DNA of 9,494 bases from JBHENN01 sp046262015 (GCA_046262015.1 JBHENN010000078.1:1-9494); one strand, 5' to 3'. Counted from the stretch's first letter, positions 1-6,917 are shown. Made by a program: numbers and translations. The notes: generated by a model not told the origin, from the sequence alone.

Positions 1-667
1 CCCCCGAGCAGATGTCGATGGTCCCTTGCACCCCCCCGCCTGCAACGGCACACAGCGCGGAGGCCACGTCCTCCACATGGAGATAGTCACGGGCGTAGCT
101 TCCGTCGATGACGTGTGCCTCCTCCTGCCGAAGTAGCCGCCTGATGATCGTCGGTATCAACCGCGCCTCGTGCTCGTGAGGCCCATAGAGGTAGAAGATG
201 TGGGCGCATACCGTGCTGTGACCTATCTGACGCAGTTCGTCCGATAACCCATGCAGCGCCTTCTTGCAGGTTGGATAGAGGTTCGCGCCTGGTGGGCCGC
301 CGGCTTCTTCCAGACAGGTGCCCGCGAGCACGACCCGCGCTTGAGGCAGTCGCGCGAGCAAGCGGAGCAGACGGACGCTGGCTTCGAGAGACCTCAGGTT
401 GCCCTCGACGTCGCCCAGGTACCAAGTGGGGTCGGTGAACCACGCGAGGTGGATGCACACGTCCGGCGAGATCCGGTCCAGGTGCTCTGGCAACTCGGGG
501 TCGAGCAGGTCGCACGAGACGAGGTCGATGCGCTCGCGCACTTCTTCGAGCCGGCTCACGACCGGTCCCGGACGTACCACGGCGTGGACGGCATCTCCCC
601 TGTCGAGGAGCGCCCGCACCACGTGCGAGCCGATGAAGCCCCCCGCTCCGGTGACCAACACACGCAT
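1..667 (-). CDS. NAD(P)-dependent sugar epimerase/dehydratase or 4-ketoreductase, partial (C-terminus off the left edge)
   Basis: Extended short-chain dehydrogenase/reductase (SDR), probably a nucleotide-sugar 4-ketoreductase or epimerase. The frame runs from ATG at 667-665 to the window edge, giving 222 residues; family members usually have about 290-320, so roughly the last third is missing. Visible motifs are the Rossmann glycine motif GAGGFIG (residues 7-13), an acidic DLLD (53-56), HLAW (73-76), GTC (116-118) at the catalytic Ser/Thr position, the catalytic YxxxK pair as YPTCK (Y131, K135), and RDYLHVEDV (193-201), typical of this family. It lies 23 nt after the C-methyltransferase stop and is last in the visible operon. 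There is no clear Shine-Dalgarno, so translation probably depends on its neighbour. Family known: SDRs with an HLAW segment often reduce 4-keto sugars. Inferred: it reduces C4 of the methylated keto sugar. A C4 epimerase is the main alternative. Confidence 0.88.
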   Translation of the reverse strand, partial: MRVLVTGAGGFIGSHVVRALLDRGDAVHAVVRPGPVVSRLEEVRERIDLVSCDLLDPELPEHLDRISPDVCIHLAWFTDPTWYLGDVEGNLRSLEASVRLLRLLARLPQARVVLAGTCLEEAGGPPGANLYPTCKKALHGLSDELRQIGHSTVCAHIFYLYGPHEHEARLIPTIIRRLLRQEEAHVIDGSYARDYLHVEDVASALCAVAGGGVQGTIDICSG

Positions 668-690
668 CGGCGGTCGTGTCGTTGCCGGGA

Positions 691-1953
691 TCAGCGTGCG
701 ACGACCGGTTCGGGGAGGGGGATGATGAATCTTCCGCCTCGATCGCGGTACTCGCTCTCCTTTGCCAGGATCTCGTCGACGAAGTTCCACGCGAGGACCA
801 AGACGTAGTCGGGCATGTCCTCCAGCAGCTTCGTCGGGGGGACGATGGGGATACGCACTCCGGGCATGTAGCGCCCCTGTTTGTAGGGCGTGTGGTCGAC
901 GACGTAATCGATCGTCTCTGTTCCGAGGTGCATGAAGTTCAGCAACACGCTTCCCTTGGCGGCGGCGCCGTAAGCGGCGATCCGTTTCCCCTCGCCCTTG
1001 AGATCGGCGAGCAGGGAGGTTAGTTGGTCCTTCAGCAACTCGACCCGCAGTGCGAAATCCAGGTAATAGGAGGCACTCTGCAGTCCTTCGTCCCGCTCGC
1101 GGGACAGGAGGTCCCGGACCGAGCGGCGGGGCTCGATCGACCCGGCGGCGGCGAAGACACGTAGGGAGCCGCCATGGATCGGGATCGTTTCGGCATCCAC
1201 GATGGCCAGCCCGTTGCGCTCGAACAGCTTCGTCAGCGCGGAGAGCGAGTAGTAGAACCGGTGCTCGTGGTAGATCGTGTCGAACTGCACCCCGTCCACG
1301 AGGTTCTTCACGTACGGGGTCTCGATCACTGCTATGCCGTTCTCTTTGAGGACGGTCGCGATCCCGGCCACGAAGCCGTTCACGTCGGGCACGTGCGCAA
1401 GGACGTTATTGGCATGGAGGATGTCCGCCTGCCGTCCTTCAGCTCGCAGCTCTGCCGCCACGTCGGGTCCGAAGAACCGAACGATGGTAGGGATCCCCTT
1501 CTTCACGGCAACCTGAGCCACGTTCGCAGCGGGGTCTATGCCCAGCACCTTCACGCCGTGACCAACGTAGTGTTGAAGAAGGTAGCCGTCATTGCTTGCG
1601 ACCTCTAGCGCGAGGCTGCGGGAACCCAGCTCCTGCTGCTCGACCATCCGTGCGACCAGAGTCTCGGCTTCGCGCACCATCGTCTCCGAATAAGAGGAGA
1701 AGTAGGGGTATTCCATGAACAGGTCCTCCGGAGGCACGGACTCCGTGATCTGCACGAGGGTGCAATGGCTGCAGAACGCGAGGTCGAGTGGGAAGGTCTT
1801 CTCCTGCTCGGTGAGGTTCCTCTCGGTCACCAACGCATTGGCGAGCGGCATCCGCCCCAGCGAGATGATCTCGGTGAGCCCGCTCCTGCCGCACACCAGG
1901 CAAGCGCGCTGGTTGGCGGTCCCGGGTTGTCTGCCCCGCGGAGGTTCATTCAT
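691..1953 (-). CDS. Sugar C-methyltransferase (SAM-dependent, TylC3/NovU/TcaB9 family)
   Basis: 420 residues, full length for the family. It transfers a methyl group from SAM to a ring carbon next to the keto group of a dTDP-4-keto-6-deoxysugar. All three domains are visible: an N-terminal zinc-binding part with C18xxC21 and C61xxC64; a class I SAM fold with LEVASNDG (116-123) as motif I and GID (138-140) after strand 2; the family signature YHEH (228-231), which holds the proposed catalytic Tyr and His in TcaB9; and a C-terminal domain with AAYGAAAKG (326-334). The start is ATG 1953-1951, overlapping the stop of the upstream epimerase gene as ATGA. A 27-residue upstream extension in the same frame would lie wholly inside the epimerase gene and has no conserved content. 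It sits in an operon with RmlB- and RmlC-like genes, which supports a dTDP-sugar substrate. Whether C3 or C5 is methylated cannot be told from the sequence alone. Confidence 0.92.
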   Translation of the reverse strand: MNEPPRGRQPGTANQRACLVCGRSGLTEIISLGRMPLANALVTERNLTEQEKTFPLDLAFCSHCTLVQITESVPPEDLFMEYPYFSSYSETMVREAETLVARMVEQQELGSRSLALEVASNDGYLLQHYVGHGVKVLGIDPAANVAQVAVKKGIPTIVRFFGPDVAAELRAEGRQADILHANNVLAHVPDVNGFVAGIATVLKENGIAVIETPYVKNLVDGVQFDTIYHEHRFYYSLSALTKLFERNGLAIVDAETIPIHGGSLRVFAAAGSIEPRRSVRDLLSRERDEGLQSASYYLDFALRVELLKDQLTSLLADLKGEGKRIAAYGAAAKGSVLLNFMHLGTETIDYVVDHTPYKQGRYMPGVRIPIVPPTKLLEDMPDYVLVLAWNFVDEILAKESEYRDRGGRFIIPLPEPVVAR

Positions 1954-2471
1954 CCCAAAGGCGGGATCGCGTCCCACGACAGGCGGGGGTTGGACCGGTC
2001 CCTCTCGCTGAGGATCGGGTCGTCGAGCGACCACGCGATGCCCAGGGCGTCATCGTTCCACGCTAATCCGTGCTCGTCGCGACCGTCGAACTCCCTGGTG
2101 AACATGTACAGCATCTCCATGTCCTCGAGCGCCAGGTAGCCGTGGGCGACCCCCGCCGGGATGTACAGGGTGGCCGGGGTGGCCGCGTCTAGCTCGAGCG
2201 TGAGGGTGATGGGACGACCCTGACCGGGCCGGAGATCGGCGAGTGCGACCTGTGCGCGTCCGCTCAGCACGTACCACAGATCCGCTTGATGCCGGTGGAA
2301 GTGGAGCCCTCGCAGGACGTTCTTCCGAGAGCGAGAGACGACCGCTTGTGGGAAGTCGTGGTTCGACCGGGACAGGCGGTGGATCTCGACGAGGCGTCCG
2401 CGCTCGTCCTCGTGCGGCTGCAGCCGGTCGAGGATGACTCCCTCGATCCCATCGGACGCGTGATCAACCAC
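1950..2471 (-). CDS. RmlC-like dTDP-4-keto-6-deoxysugar 3,5-epimerase (cupin)
   Basis: 173-residue cupin of the RmlC family, which epimerises C3 and/or C5 of dTDP-4-keto-6-deoxyglucose. Visible signatures: DERGRLVE (22-29), the core VLRGLHFH (52-59) with the expected catalytic His57, IPAGVAHGY (104-112), Tyr122 at the active-site Tyr position, HGLAWNDDALGI (134-145), and Asp158 in LSERD, matching the Asp of the His-Asp dyad. The active-site Lys that normally follows the GLHYQ segment by about ten residues is not present: the region reads QADLWYVL. This occurs in a side branch of the family, so exact specificity (3-, 5- or 3,5-epimerase) is open. The start is GTG 2471-2469, with GGAG at 2478-2481 six bases upstream and an 8-nt overlap with the dehydratase gene. 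It is followed by the C-methyltransferase through an ATGA overlap. Confidence 0.88.
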   Translation of the reverse strand: MVDHASDGIEGVILDRLQPHEDERGRLVEIHRLSRSNHDFPQAVVSRSRKNVLRGLHFHRHQADLWYVLSGRAQVALADLRPGQGRPITLTLELDAATPATLYIPAGVAHGYLALEDMEMLYMFTREFDGRDEHGLAWNDDALGIAWSLDDPILSERDRSNPRLSWDAIPPLG

Positions 2472-3489
2472 CCGGGGCTCCGGTCGTCGCTTCGTCCGCG
2501 TCCGGATAGAGGGACTCCGACTCCCCGATCAGCTCGGTCCACCAGGCCTCGTTCGCGCGATACCACTGCACCGTGTCGCGGATGCGGTCTTCGAACGCTC
2601 CGGGGGCCGTCCAGCCCAGGTTGCCAATCTTCGTGCAGTCGACCGCGTAGCGCCTATCGTGCTGCGGCCGGTCGTAGCGGGTGAGATAGACCACGTCCGC
2701 GGGTGCGCCTGCGGCCCTAGCGATGGTGCGAGCCACCTCGAGGTTCGTCCATTGGCGCCCCCGGGGGCCGACGTTGTAGGTCTCCCCCGGCGTCCCACGT
2801 CTCGCCAAGAGTCCGATCGCATCGACCGCATCCTCGACGAACATCCAGTCCCGTACCTGCGCGCCGTCGCCCCAAACGGGCACCCGCGCACCCCGAAGTG
2901 CCCGGATCGTCCAGCGGGGGATCGCCTTCTCCGGGTGTTGCCAGGGCCCGAAGCAGTTCGTGAGGCGGGCGACGACGACGGGGACGCGGTCCATGAAGGA
3001 GCGGGCGATGTCGTCGGCGACGGCCTTGCTGCGAGCGTAAGCGCTGGTTGCCCTGCCCTCCCCGGGCTCCTTGTCCTCTTCACGGAAGGCGTCCCCGTCG
3101 CACGGACCGTAGACCTCGTCCGTAGAGATGTGGACGACGCGCGGCGAGGTGGTGCGGAGCGCCGCCCGGAGCACCATCTCGGTACCGACGACGTTGCTCC
3201 GGAAGAAGCGAGCGGGGTCGGTCTCGCTGCGTGTCACATGGCTCTCGGCCGCGAAGTGAACGATGAGCGTCGGTCGCTCTCGTTCCACCAGACTGATGAT
3301 GCCGGGATCGGAGACGTCGCTACGCACGGTGCGGACGAACCTGCGGGCTGAGGCCAGACGACGCTCGTCACCTGCATAGGTCCCGAGATCGACATTCACG
3401 ACATCGACGCCTTCGAAGGCCAGTCTACGGACGAAAGCTGATCCGATGAATCCCAGACCCCCAGTGACGAGCACGCGCTCCTCGGTCAC
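2464..3489 (-). CDS. rmlB: dTDP-glucose 4,6-dehydratase (RmlB-type)
   Basis: 341 residues, normal for RmlB, which converts dTDP-glucose to dTDP-4-keto-6-deoxyglucose using bound NAD+. Motifs in order: VTGGLGFIG (8-16) for NAD binding, VHFAAESHV (78-85 and following), STDEVYG (122-128) with the catalytic Thr123-Asp124-Glu125 set, YARSK (Y151, K155), LTNCFGPWQHPEKAIP (176-191), WGDGAQVRDW (206-215), ETYNVG (236-241), DRPQHDRRYAVD (273-284) and a WY..NEAWW end. These match the RmlB family closely. One small deviation is Thr in SHVTRS where Asp (SHVDRS) is usual. The start is GTG 3489-3487, overlapping the glycosyltransferase stop as GTGA and preceded by a full AAGGAGGT. A 95-residue upstream extension of the frame lies inside the glycosyltransferase gene and shows only Arg/Pro-rich shadow sequence. 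RmlB is clear; the end sugar need not be rhamnose, as no RmlD is visible. Confidence 0.95.
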   Translation of the reverse strand: MTEERVLVTGGLGFIGSAFVRRLAFEGVDVVNVDLGTYAGDERRLASARRFVRTVRSDVSDPGIISLVERERPTLIVHFAAESHVTRSETDPARFFRSNVVGTEMVLRAALRTTSPRVVHISTDEVYGPCDGDAFREEDKEPGEGRATSAYARSKAVADDIARSFMDRVPVVVARLTNCFGPWQHPEKAIPRWTIRALRGARVPVWGDGAQVRDWMFVEDAVDAIGLLARRGTPGETYNVGPRGRQWTNLEVARTIARAAGAPADVVYLTRYDRPQHDRRYAVDCTKIGNLGWTAPGAFEDRIRDTVQWYRANEAWWTELIGESESLYPDADEATTGAPGG

Positions 3490-4547
3490 GCCGCGGCCAC
3501 CTCCTTGAAGATCCCGGCAAGGCGAGGGGCGATCACAGCGAGGCTGAAGCTTCGCTCCACCACGGCGCGGCCACGACGGCCCATCTGGCGTCCGAGCTCT
3601 CGGTCGGCGTGCAGCGCGGTCAACGCGTCCGTCCAGTCGTCGAGGCCGGCCGCGGGGAAGCCCACCTCGTCGTGGGCGAGCACGGAGGCGTTCATACCGA
3701 CCGGCGAGGCGATGACCGGTAAGCCGCAGCTCATGTACTGCAGCATCTTGAAGCTTCCCTTGCCCCGCGACCACTCGTCATCCGCGAGGGGCATGATGCC
3801 GACGTCCATCCGAGCCACGGCTTCGGCTTCCACGCGTGGCGACCACGGGATGAAGCGCACTTTCTCCGGGGGTATGCCTCGCAGGGTGGGAGGACGGTCG
3901 GCGACGACCAGCAGCTCGGCGTCTTCCACACCCGCGACGAAGCGTTGGAGAGGTTCCTCGATCTGCTGAAGGAACCGGAAGTTCGTGCTGATACCCGTCC
4001 ACCCGACGACGAAGCGCGCTCTGGCCGTGGTGGCCTCCGCCACCGGACGCCACCGGTCGGTGTCGACCGCGGTCGGCACCACCCGGATGTCGCGCGCGTG
4101 GCCGGAGAACCACTCGGCTACGTGGTCGTTCACGACGACCATCACGTCGGCCCTCCTTGCGATCTTGCGTAGCCAACCCCCGTCGTCGCGGGCAACCAGC
4201 CATATAGCGTCGTCGACATCCCACACGAGGGGTCGGCCCAGCACTCGCTCGAGGCTCGGACGGCCCGGGAGCAACTCCCGCTCGAGCCACGTCACGTCAC
4301 CCCGCCAGCTTCCTACGACCCCCGGCGCACGGGCCACCAGCTTGGCTCCCTCCCACGCCCCGTAGATAGGTCGCGCCCACGGGCCACCTTCCCCTGGAAG
4401 GCCCCGTATCGTCGAGTACTTATCGATAGCCGGCACGTACTCCCGCACGGCGATGCCGGCATCCCTCAGGGGTGCTTTGTGCTGCCGGATGCGGAAGCGA
4501 CTGGACGGCACGTTCCTTCCTGAGGTGAGCGCCGCTACGCGGATCAT
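3486..4547 (-). CDS. Glycosyltransferase, GT4-like (GT-B fold)
   Basis: 353-residue cytoplasmic GT-B enzyme that would add a sugar to the lipid-linked polysaccharide repeat. The N-terminus SSRFRIRQH (15-23) resembles GT4 proteins that begin with an R-x-R segment. DVDDAIW (110-116) and VPTAVDTDRWRP (157-168) mark the interdomain and nucleotide-sugar region. The C-terminal part has RGKGSFKMLQYMSCGLPVIA (261-280), aligning with the GT4 motif usually written E-x7-E followed by an AMACGxPV block. Here the two Glu positions are Gly262 and Gln270, with several Lys nearby, a variant discussed under findings. The start is ATG 4547-4545, overlapping the methyltransferase stop as ATGA. The longer in-frame extension up to 4982 lies inside the methyltransferase gene and is Arg/Pro-rich shadow sequence. 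Donor and acceptor sugars cannot be predicted. Confidence 0.87.
   Translation of the reverse strand: MIRVAALTSGRNVPSSRFRIRQHKAPLRDAGIAVREYVPAIDKYSTIRGLPGEGGPWARPIYGAWEGAKLVARAPGVVGSWRGDVTWLERELLPGRPSLERVLGRPLVWDVDDAIWLVARDDGGWLRKIARRADVMVVVNDHVAEWFSGHARDIRVVPTAVDTDRWRPVAEATTARARFVVGWTGISTNFRFLQQIEEPLQRFVAGVEDAELLVVADRPPTLRGIPPEKVRFIPWSPRVEAEAVARMDVGIMPLADDEWSRGKGSFKMLQYMSCGLPVIASPVGMNASVLAHDEVGFPAAGLDDWTDALTALHADRELGRQMGRRGRAVVERSFSLAVIAPRLAGIFKEVAAA
3499..3506 (-). promoter_or_regulatory. Strong ribosome binding site for the dTDP-glucose 4,6-dehydratase gene
   Basis: The minus strand reads AAGGAGGT, a perfect anti-Shine-Dalgarno match, nine bases before the GTG at 3489-3487. It lies within the last codons of the glycosyltransferase gene (the Lys-Glu-Val near its C-terminus). 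It fixes the GTG start and suggests this gene is translated more strongly than its neighbours, which mostly lack a clear site and rely on stop/start overlap. Confidence 0.75.
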
Positions 4548-5500
4548 CGAGCAGGACGCGCCCAGAACGTCATGCGGCCCGTTCGGCGGAGGGCGGCGAG
4601 GACCAGCGCGAGCGGGTAGGCGAACAGGTGCTGTCGTCCCGGTCGGGTGGGATACCCGGTCAGACGGCTCGCCAGCCGGGGAGCCCGCCCCCGATCCTGA
4701 AGCAGATATCCCAGGCTCGCCACGGGATCGGAAACGAGTCGTTGATGGACCAGCCGCTCTAGCTTCCATCCCGCGTGGTCGAGCACCACGGCCAGCGTGC
4801 TCGGGGTGTAGTGGAAGAGATGGTGCGGCAACGACAGCGAGTACCAGGCACCGCCGAACGCGCGCAGCTGCCACGTGCCGGCATCGGGCGTCGATCCGAC
4901 GAGCCATCCGCCGGGCTTCACCCACCCCCGCAGCTTCTGCAGCGCGGTGATCGGGTCGTGAAGGTGCTCGAGGACCATCCATCCGACGGCAAGGTCGACG
5001 GGGCGCGCCGGGGGAACCGCGGATTCCAGAGACGCGGTCTGCACGGAGAACCCGAGAGAGCGGGCTCTACCAGCCGCGGTGGCAGAAGGCTCGATCCCCT
5101 CGACCTCCCAGCCACGCGAGGACATGCGGTTCAAGAAGCTTCCCGACGCGCATCCGATCTCTAGCATCCGCCCGGGTGCCAGCGGGGGGAGGAACTCGGT
5201 CCGCAGATCTATCAGCCCGAGCAACCGACGCTTCCATGCAGGCCGCGGGGCGACCGGCTCGGGCTCGTCGACCCGGGTTCCGAGATAAGGCCCGTAGTCG
5301 TCCGGATAGTAGGCGCCTATCGACTCAGGGGTGGGTCGCGGATCCGTCCTCATCAGACCGCAACCCCTGCATCGCACCACGCGGAACTCGCCCGGCGACC
5401 CATGGAGCCGGTCTCGACCCGTCACCACCGGCTCGTCGTCAGGGGCGCACCCGACCGGGCACCCAGAATCCTCTAGCGGTCCCACCGACGTCCCACGCAT
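4544..5500 (-). CDS. Class I SAM-dependent methyltransferase with N-terminal Cys-pair segment
   Basis: 318 residues. The N-terminus carries C14xxxC18 and C44xxC47, followed by GLMRTDPRPTPESIGAYYP (48-66), a layout seen in methyltransferases of polysaccharide clusters and suggestive of a small zinc-ribbon. The SAM fold has MLEIGCASGSF (112-122) as motif I, GIEPS (135-139) after strand 2, VLEHLHDP (176-183) and LRGWVKPGGWLVGSTP (190-205). The C-terminus HLFAYPLALVLAALRR is hydrophobic and may touch the membrane. It is the first gene of the minus-strand operon, starting at ATG 5500-5498 on the edge of the 43-bp divergent region. AGGA lies only two bases before the ATG, too close for a good ribosome site, so the start is somewhat uncertain; GTG 5485-5483 is the next candidate. 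Likely a sugar or glycolipid methyltransferase; the target atom is unknown. Confidence 0.85.
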   Translation of the reverse strand: MRGTSVGPLEDSGCPVGCAPDDEPVVTGRDRLHGSPGEFRVVRCRGCGLMRTDPRPTPESIGAYYPDDYGPYLGTRVDEPEPVAPRPAWKRRLLGLIDLRTEFLPPLAPGRMLEIGCASGSFLNRMSSRGWEVEGIEPSATAAGRARSLGFSVQTASLESAVPPARPVDLAVGWMVLEHLHDPITALQKLRGWVKPGGWLVGSTPDAGTWQLRAFGGAWYSLSLPHHLFHYTPSTLAVVLDHAGWKLERLVHQRLVSDPVASLGYLLQDRGRAPRLASRLTGYPTRPGRQHLFAYPLALVLAALRRTGRMTFWARPAR

Positions 5501-5543
5501 CGTCCTGCATTACAACGCATCGATTTCACGGTAGGAAACGAGG
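5501..5543. promoter_or_regulatory. Divergent intergenic region, probable promoters for the minus-strand operon and the flippase
   Basis: These 43 bases separate two divergent starts and are the longest non-coding stretch in the window, so at least one promoter is likely here or just inside the flanking genes. The stretch is more AT-rich than its surroundings. On the minus strand TGTAAT (5514 down to 5509) ends eight bases before the ATG at 5500, a spacing that would give a nearly leaderless transcript; it lacks the usual A at position 2, and no good -35 box is seen. On the plus strand TTACAA (5510-5515) and TAGGAA (5532-5537) are spaced 16 bases but match the consensus poorly. AGGA at 5533-5536, seven bases before ATG 5544, is a plausible ribosome site for the flippase. 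No operator-like inverted repeat is obvious. Confidence 0.35.
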
Positions 5544-6917
5544 ATGGTCTCGGGCGAGCCGCATCCGGTTCCCCTTCCGGATAGATCGGCCCGGCCTCGT
5601 ATCTCGGCCCTAGGCGCCCACGCCATCATGACCAAGATCGCCGTGTACGCGCTCGGCCTGGGTACCTCTCTGCTGATAACCCGAGCGGTCGGAGCTGCCG
5701 GAAGGGGTCAGTACTACCTCCCCGTCACCCTGGTCACCATCGCCTATTACCTGGGGAACATGGGCACACAGCAGGCTCAGTTCCGGCGATGGGCAGAGAG
5801 ACAGGGACACGCCGATCACTTCGTGACCGCAGGGGTTGTATTCGCGATCGGCTTGGGGGGGCTTGCCGCGCTCGTCTCCTGGGCGCTCTTCTCTCTGTTC
5901 GGCTCGGAGCTGCTGCCGGGCGTATCCGCTCGCTATGTGGTGATCGTGCTCCCACTCATCCCGATCCTGGTCCACTCGCTATCGGTCAGCGGACTGCTCA
6001 CTCTCGCCGGGCGGTTCCCTCATACGAACAACGCCGTGCTGCTCGGAGCGATCGCGCAGCTCGTCGGCACGGCTGCCTTGTTCTTTACGGGTCGGTTGAC
6101 GGTCCAGGGGGTGCTGCTCCTGTACGGCGTCGGCGTCGTGCTGCCCTGGTTGCTCATGCTGAGGACGGTGCGCGCAGTGGGGCGATTCGTGTGGCCTATC
6201 CCGTGGCGCTTCGTCCTGGACCAATTGAAGGTCGGCGCTCAGATCGAGCCTTACGTCATCTTCATGTATCTGAATCTGAGGATCGACGTGTTCTTCGTCG
6301 CTCGTTACATGGACCTGGTGGCGGTTGGGATCTACTCGATCGCGGTCATCTTCGGCGAGTTGATCTGGGTGGTCACGGACTCGTTGGCGGGCTCGGTCTA
6401 CGAGCGGCAGTTCAATGCGGTCCCGGACGAAGCGGTCGATGTCACCTTACGTGCCGCGCGGATGAACCTTCTCCTGGCCGTGATCGTGGGTCTGGTTATC
6501 GGTCTCGTTGCACAGCCGGCCATCCCGTTCCTGTTCGGCGACGAGCTCACCCCGGCTCGGACCGTCGTTTGGGCTCTACTGCCGGCGGCGGCCGCCATGG
6601 GCGTGTGGCGGCCGCTCGGGGTCGCGCTGCTCAGGTTCGGCGCGCCGTGGTTGCAGCCCTTCGTGGCGTCCGTCGCCTTGGTGGTCAACCTGGGTGCCAA
6701 CGTCGTCCTGATCCCGCGTCTCGGGATCGTGGGTGCCGCCCTCGCATCTCTGCTCAGCTACGGGGTAGGAGCGCTGCTTGCCGCGGCCTGGTTGGTCGTC
6801 AACCGGTCGGTATCGATCCGGCAACTGCTTCCCGGTCGTGCCGAGGTCGAGCAGTTGATCGGCTTCGTCACAGACCAACGGGCGCGCCGAGAGTTCCTCC
6901 AGCTGTTCGCTCGTTAG
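5544..6917 (+). CDS. Wzx-type polysaccharide flippase (MOP superfamily)
   Basis: 457-residue polytopic inner-membrane protein that would flip undecaprenyl-linked oligosaccharide from cytoplasm to periplasmic side. About 12 hydrophobic segments can be picked out, roughly at residues 31-50, 58-75, 95-120, 130-155, 165-182, 188-208, 235-253, 258-280, 308-332, 340-358, 372-390 and 395-420. Family-like features are ITRAVGAAGRGQYY (45-58), matching the first-helix end of Wzx proteins, RIDVFFVARYMDLVAVGIYS (246-265) in the middle, and PRLGIVGAALASLLSYGVGA (391-410) near the last helices. The start ATG 5544 has AGGA seven bases upstream; the next Met (residue 29) is at the edge of the first helix. 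It is divergent from the sugar operon and convergent with the second glycosyltransferase, its TAG overlapping that gene's TAA. Substrate is unknown; the context suggests a repeat unit with a branched deoxysugar. Confidence 0.92.
   Translation: MVSGEPHPVPLPDRSARPRISALGAHAIMTKIAVYALGLGTSLLITRAVGAAGRGQYYLPVTLVTIAYYLGNMGTQQAQFRRWAERQGHADHFVTAGVVFAIGLGGLAALVSWALFSLFGSELLPGVSARYVVIVLPLIPILVHSLSVSGLLTLAGRFPHTNNAVLLGAIAQLVGTAALFFTGRLTVQGVLLLYGVGVVLPWLLMLRTVRAVGRFVWPIPWRFVLDQLKVGAQIEPYVIFMYLNLRIDVFFVARYMDLVAVGIYSIAVIFGELIWVVTDSLAGSVYERQFNAVPDEAVDVTLRAARMNLLLAVIVGLVIGLVAQPAIPFLFGDELTPARTVVWALLPAAAAMGVWRPLGVALLRFGAPWLQPFVASVALVVNLGANVVLIPRLGIVGAALASLLSYGVGALLAAAWLVVNRSVSIRQLLPGRAEVEQLIGFVTDQRARREFLQLFAR

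Noticed and set aside
87..515. 142-codon minus-strand frame near the left edge
   Set aside because: The overlapping minus-strand frame starting at 667 encodes a clear SDR with GAGGFIG and YxxxK, so this one is a shadow.
2659..3351. 230-codon plus-strand frame opposite the dehydratase
   Set aside because: It is antisense to an unmistakable RmlB and has no recognisable motif or ribosome site.
1950..3489. Plain L-rhamnose operon (rmlBC)
   Set aside because: The RmlB and RmlC-like pair alone would suggest it, but RmlA and RmlD are not visible and a C-methyltransferase follows directly, so a branched deoxysugar is the better reading. It stays possible that rmlA/D lie outside the window.
3490..3774. 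N-terminal extension of the dTDP-glucose dehydratase frame
   Set aside because: It lies inside the glycosyltransferase gene, shows Arg/Pro-rich shadow sequence, and the GTG at 3489 has a perfect ribosome site.
4548..4982. N-terminal extension of the first glycosyltransferase frame by 145 codons
   Set aside because: It falls within the methyltransferase gene and carries no conserved content; ATG 4547 overlaps the methyltransferase stop in the usual ATGA way.
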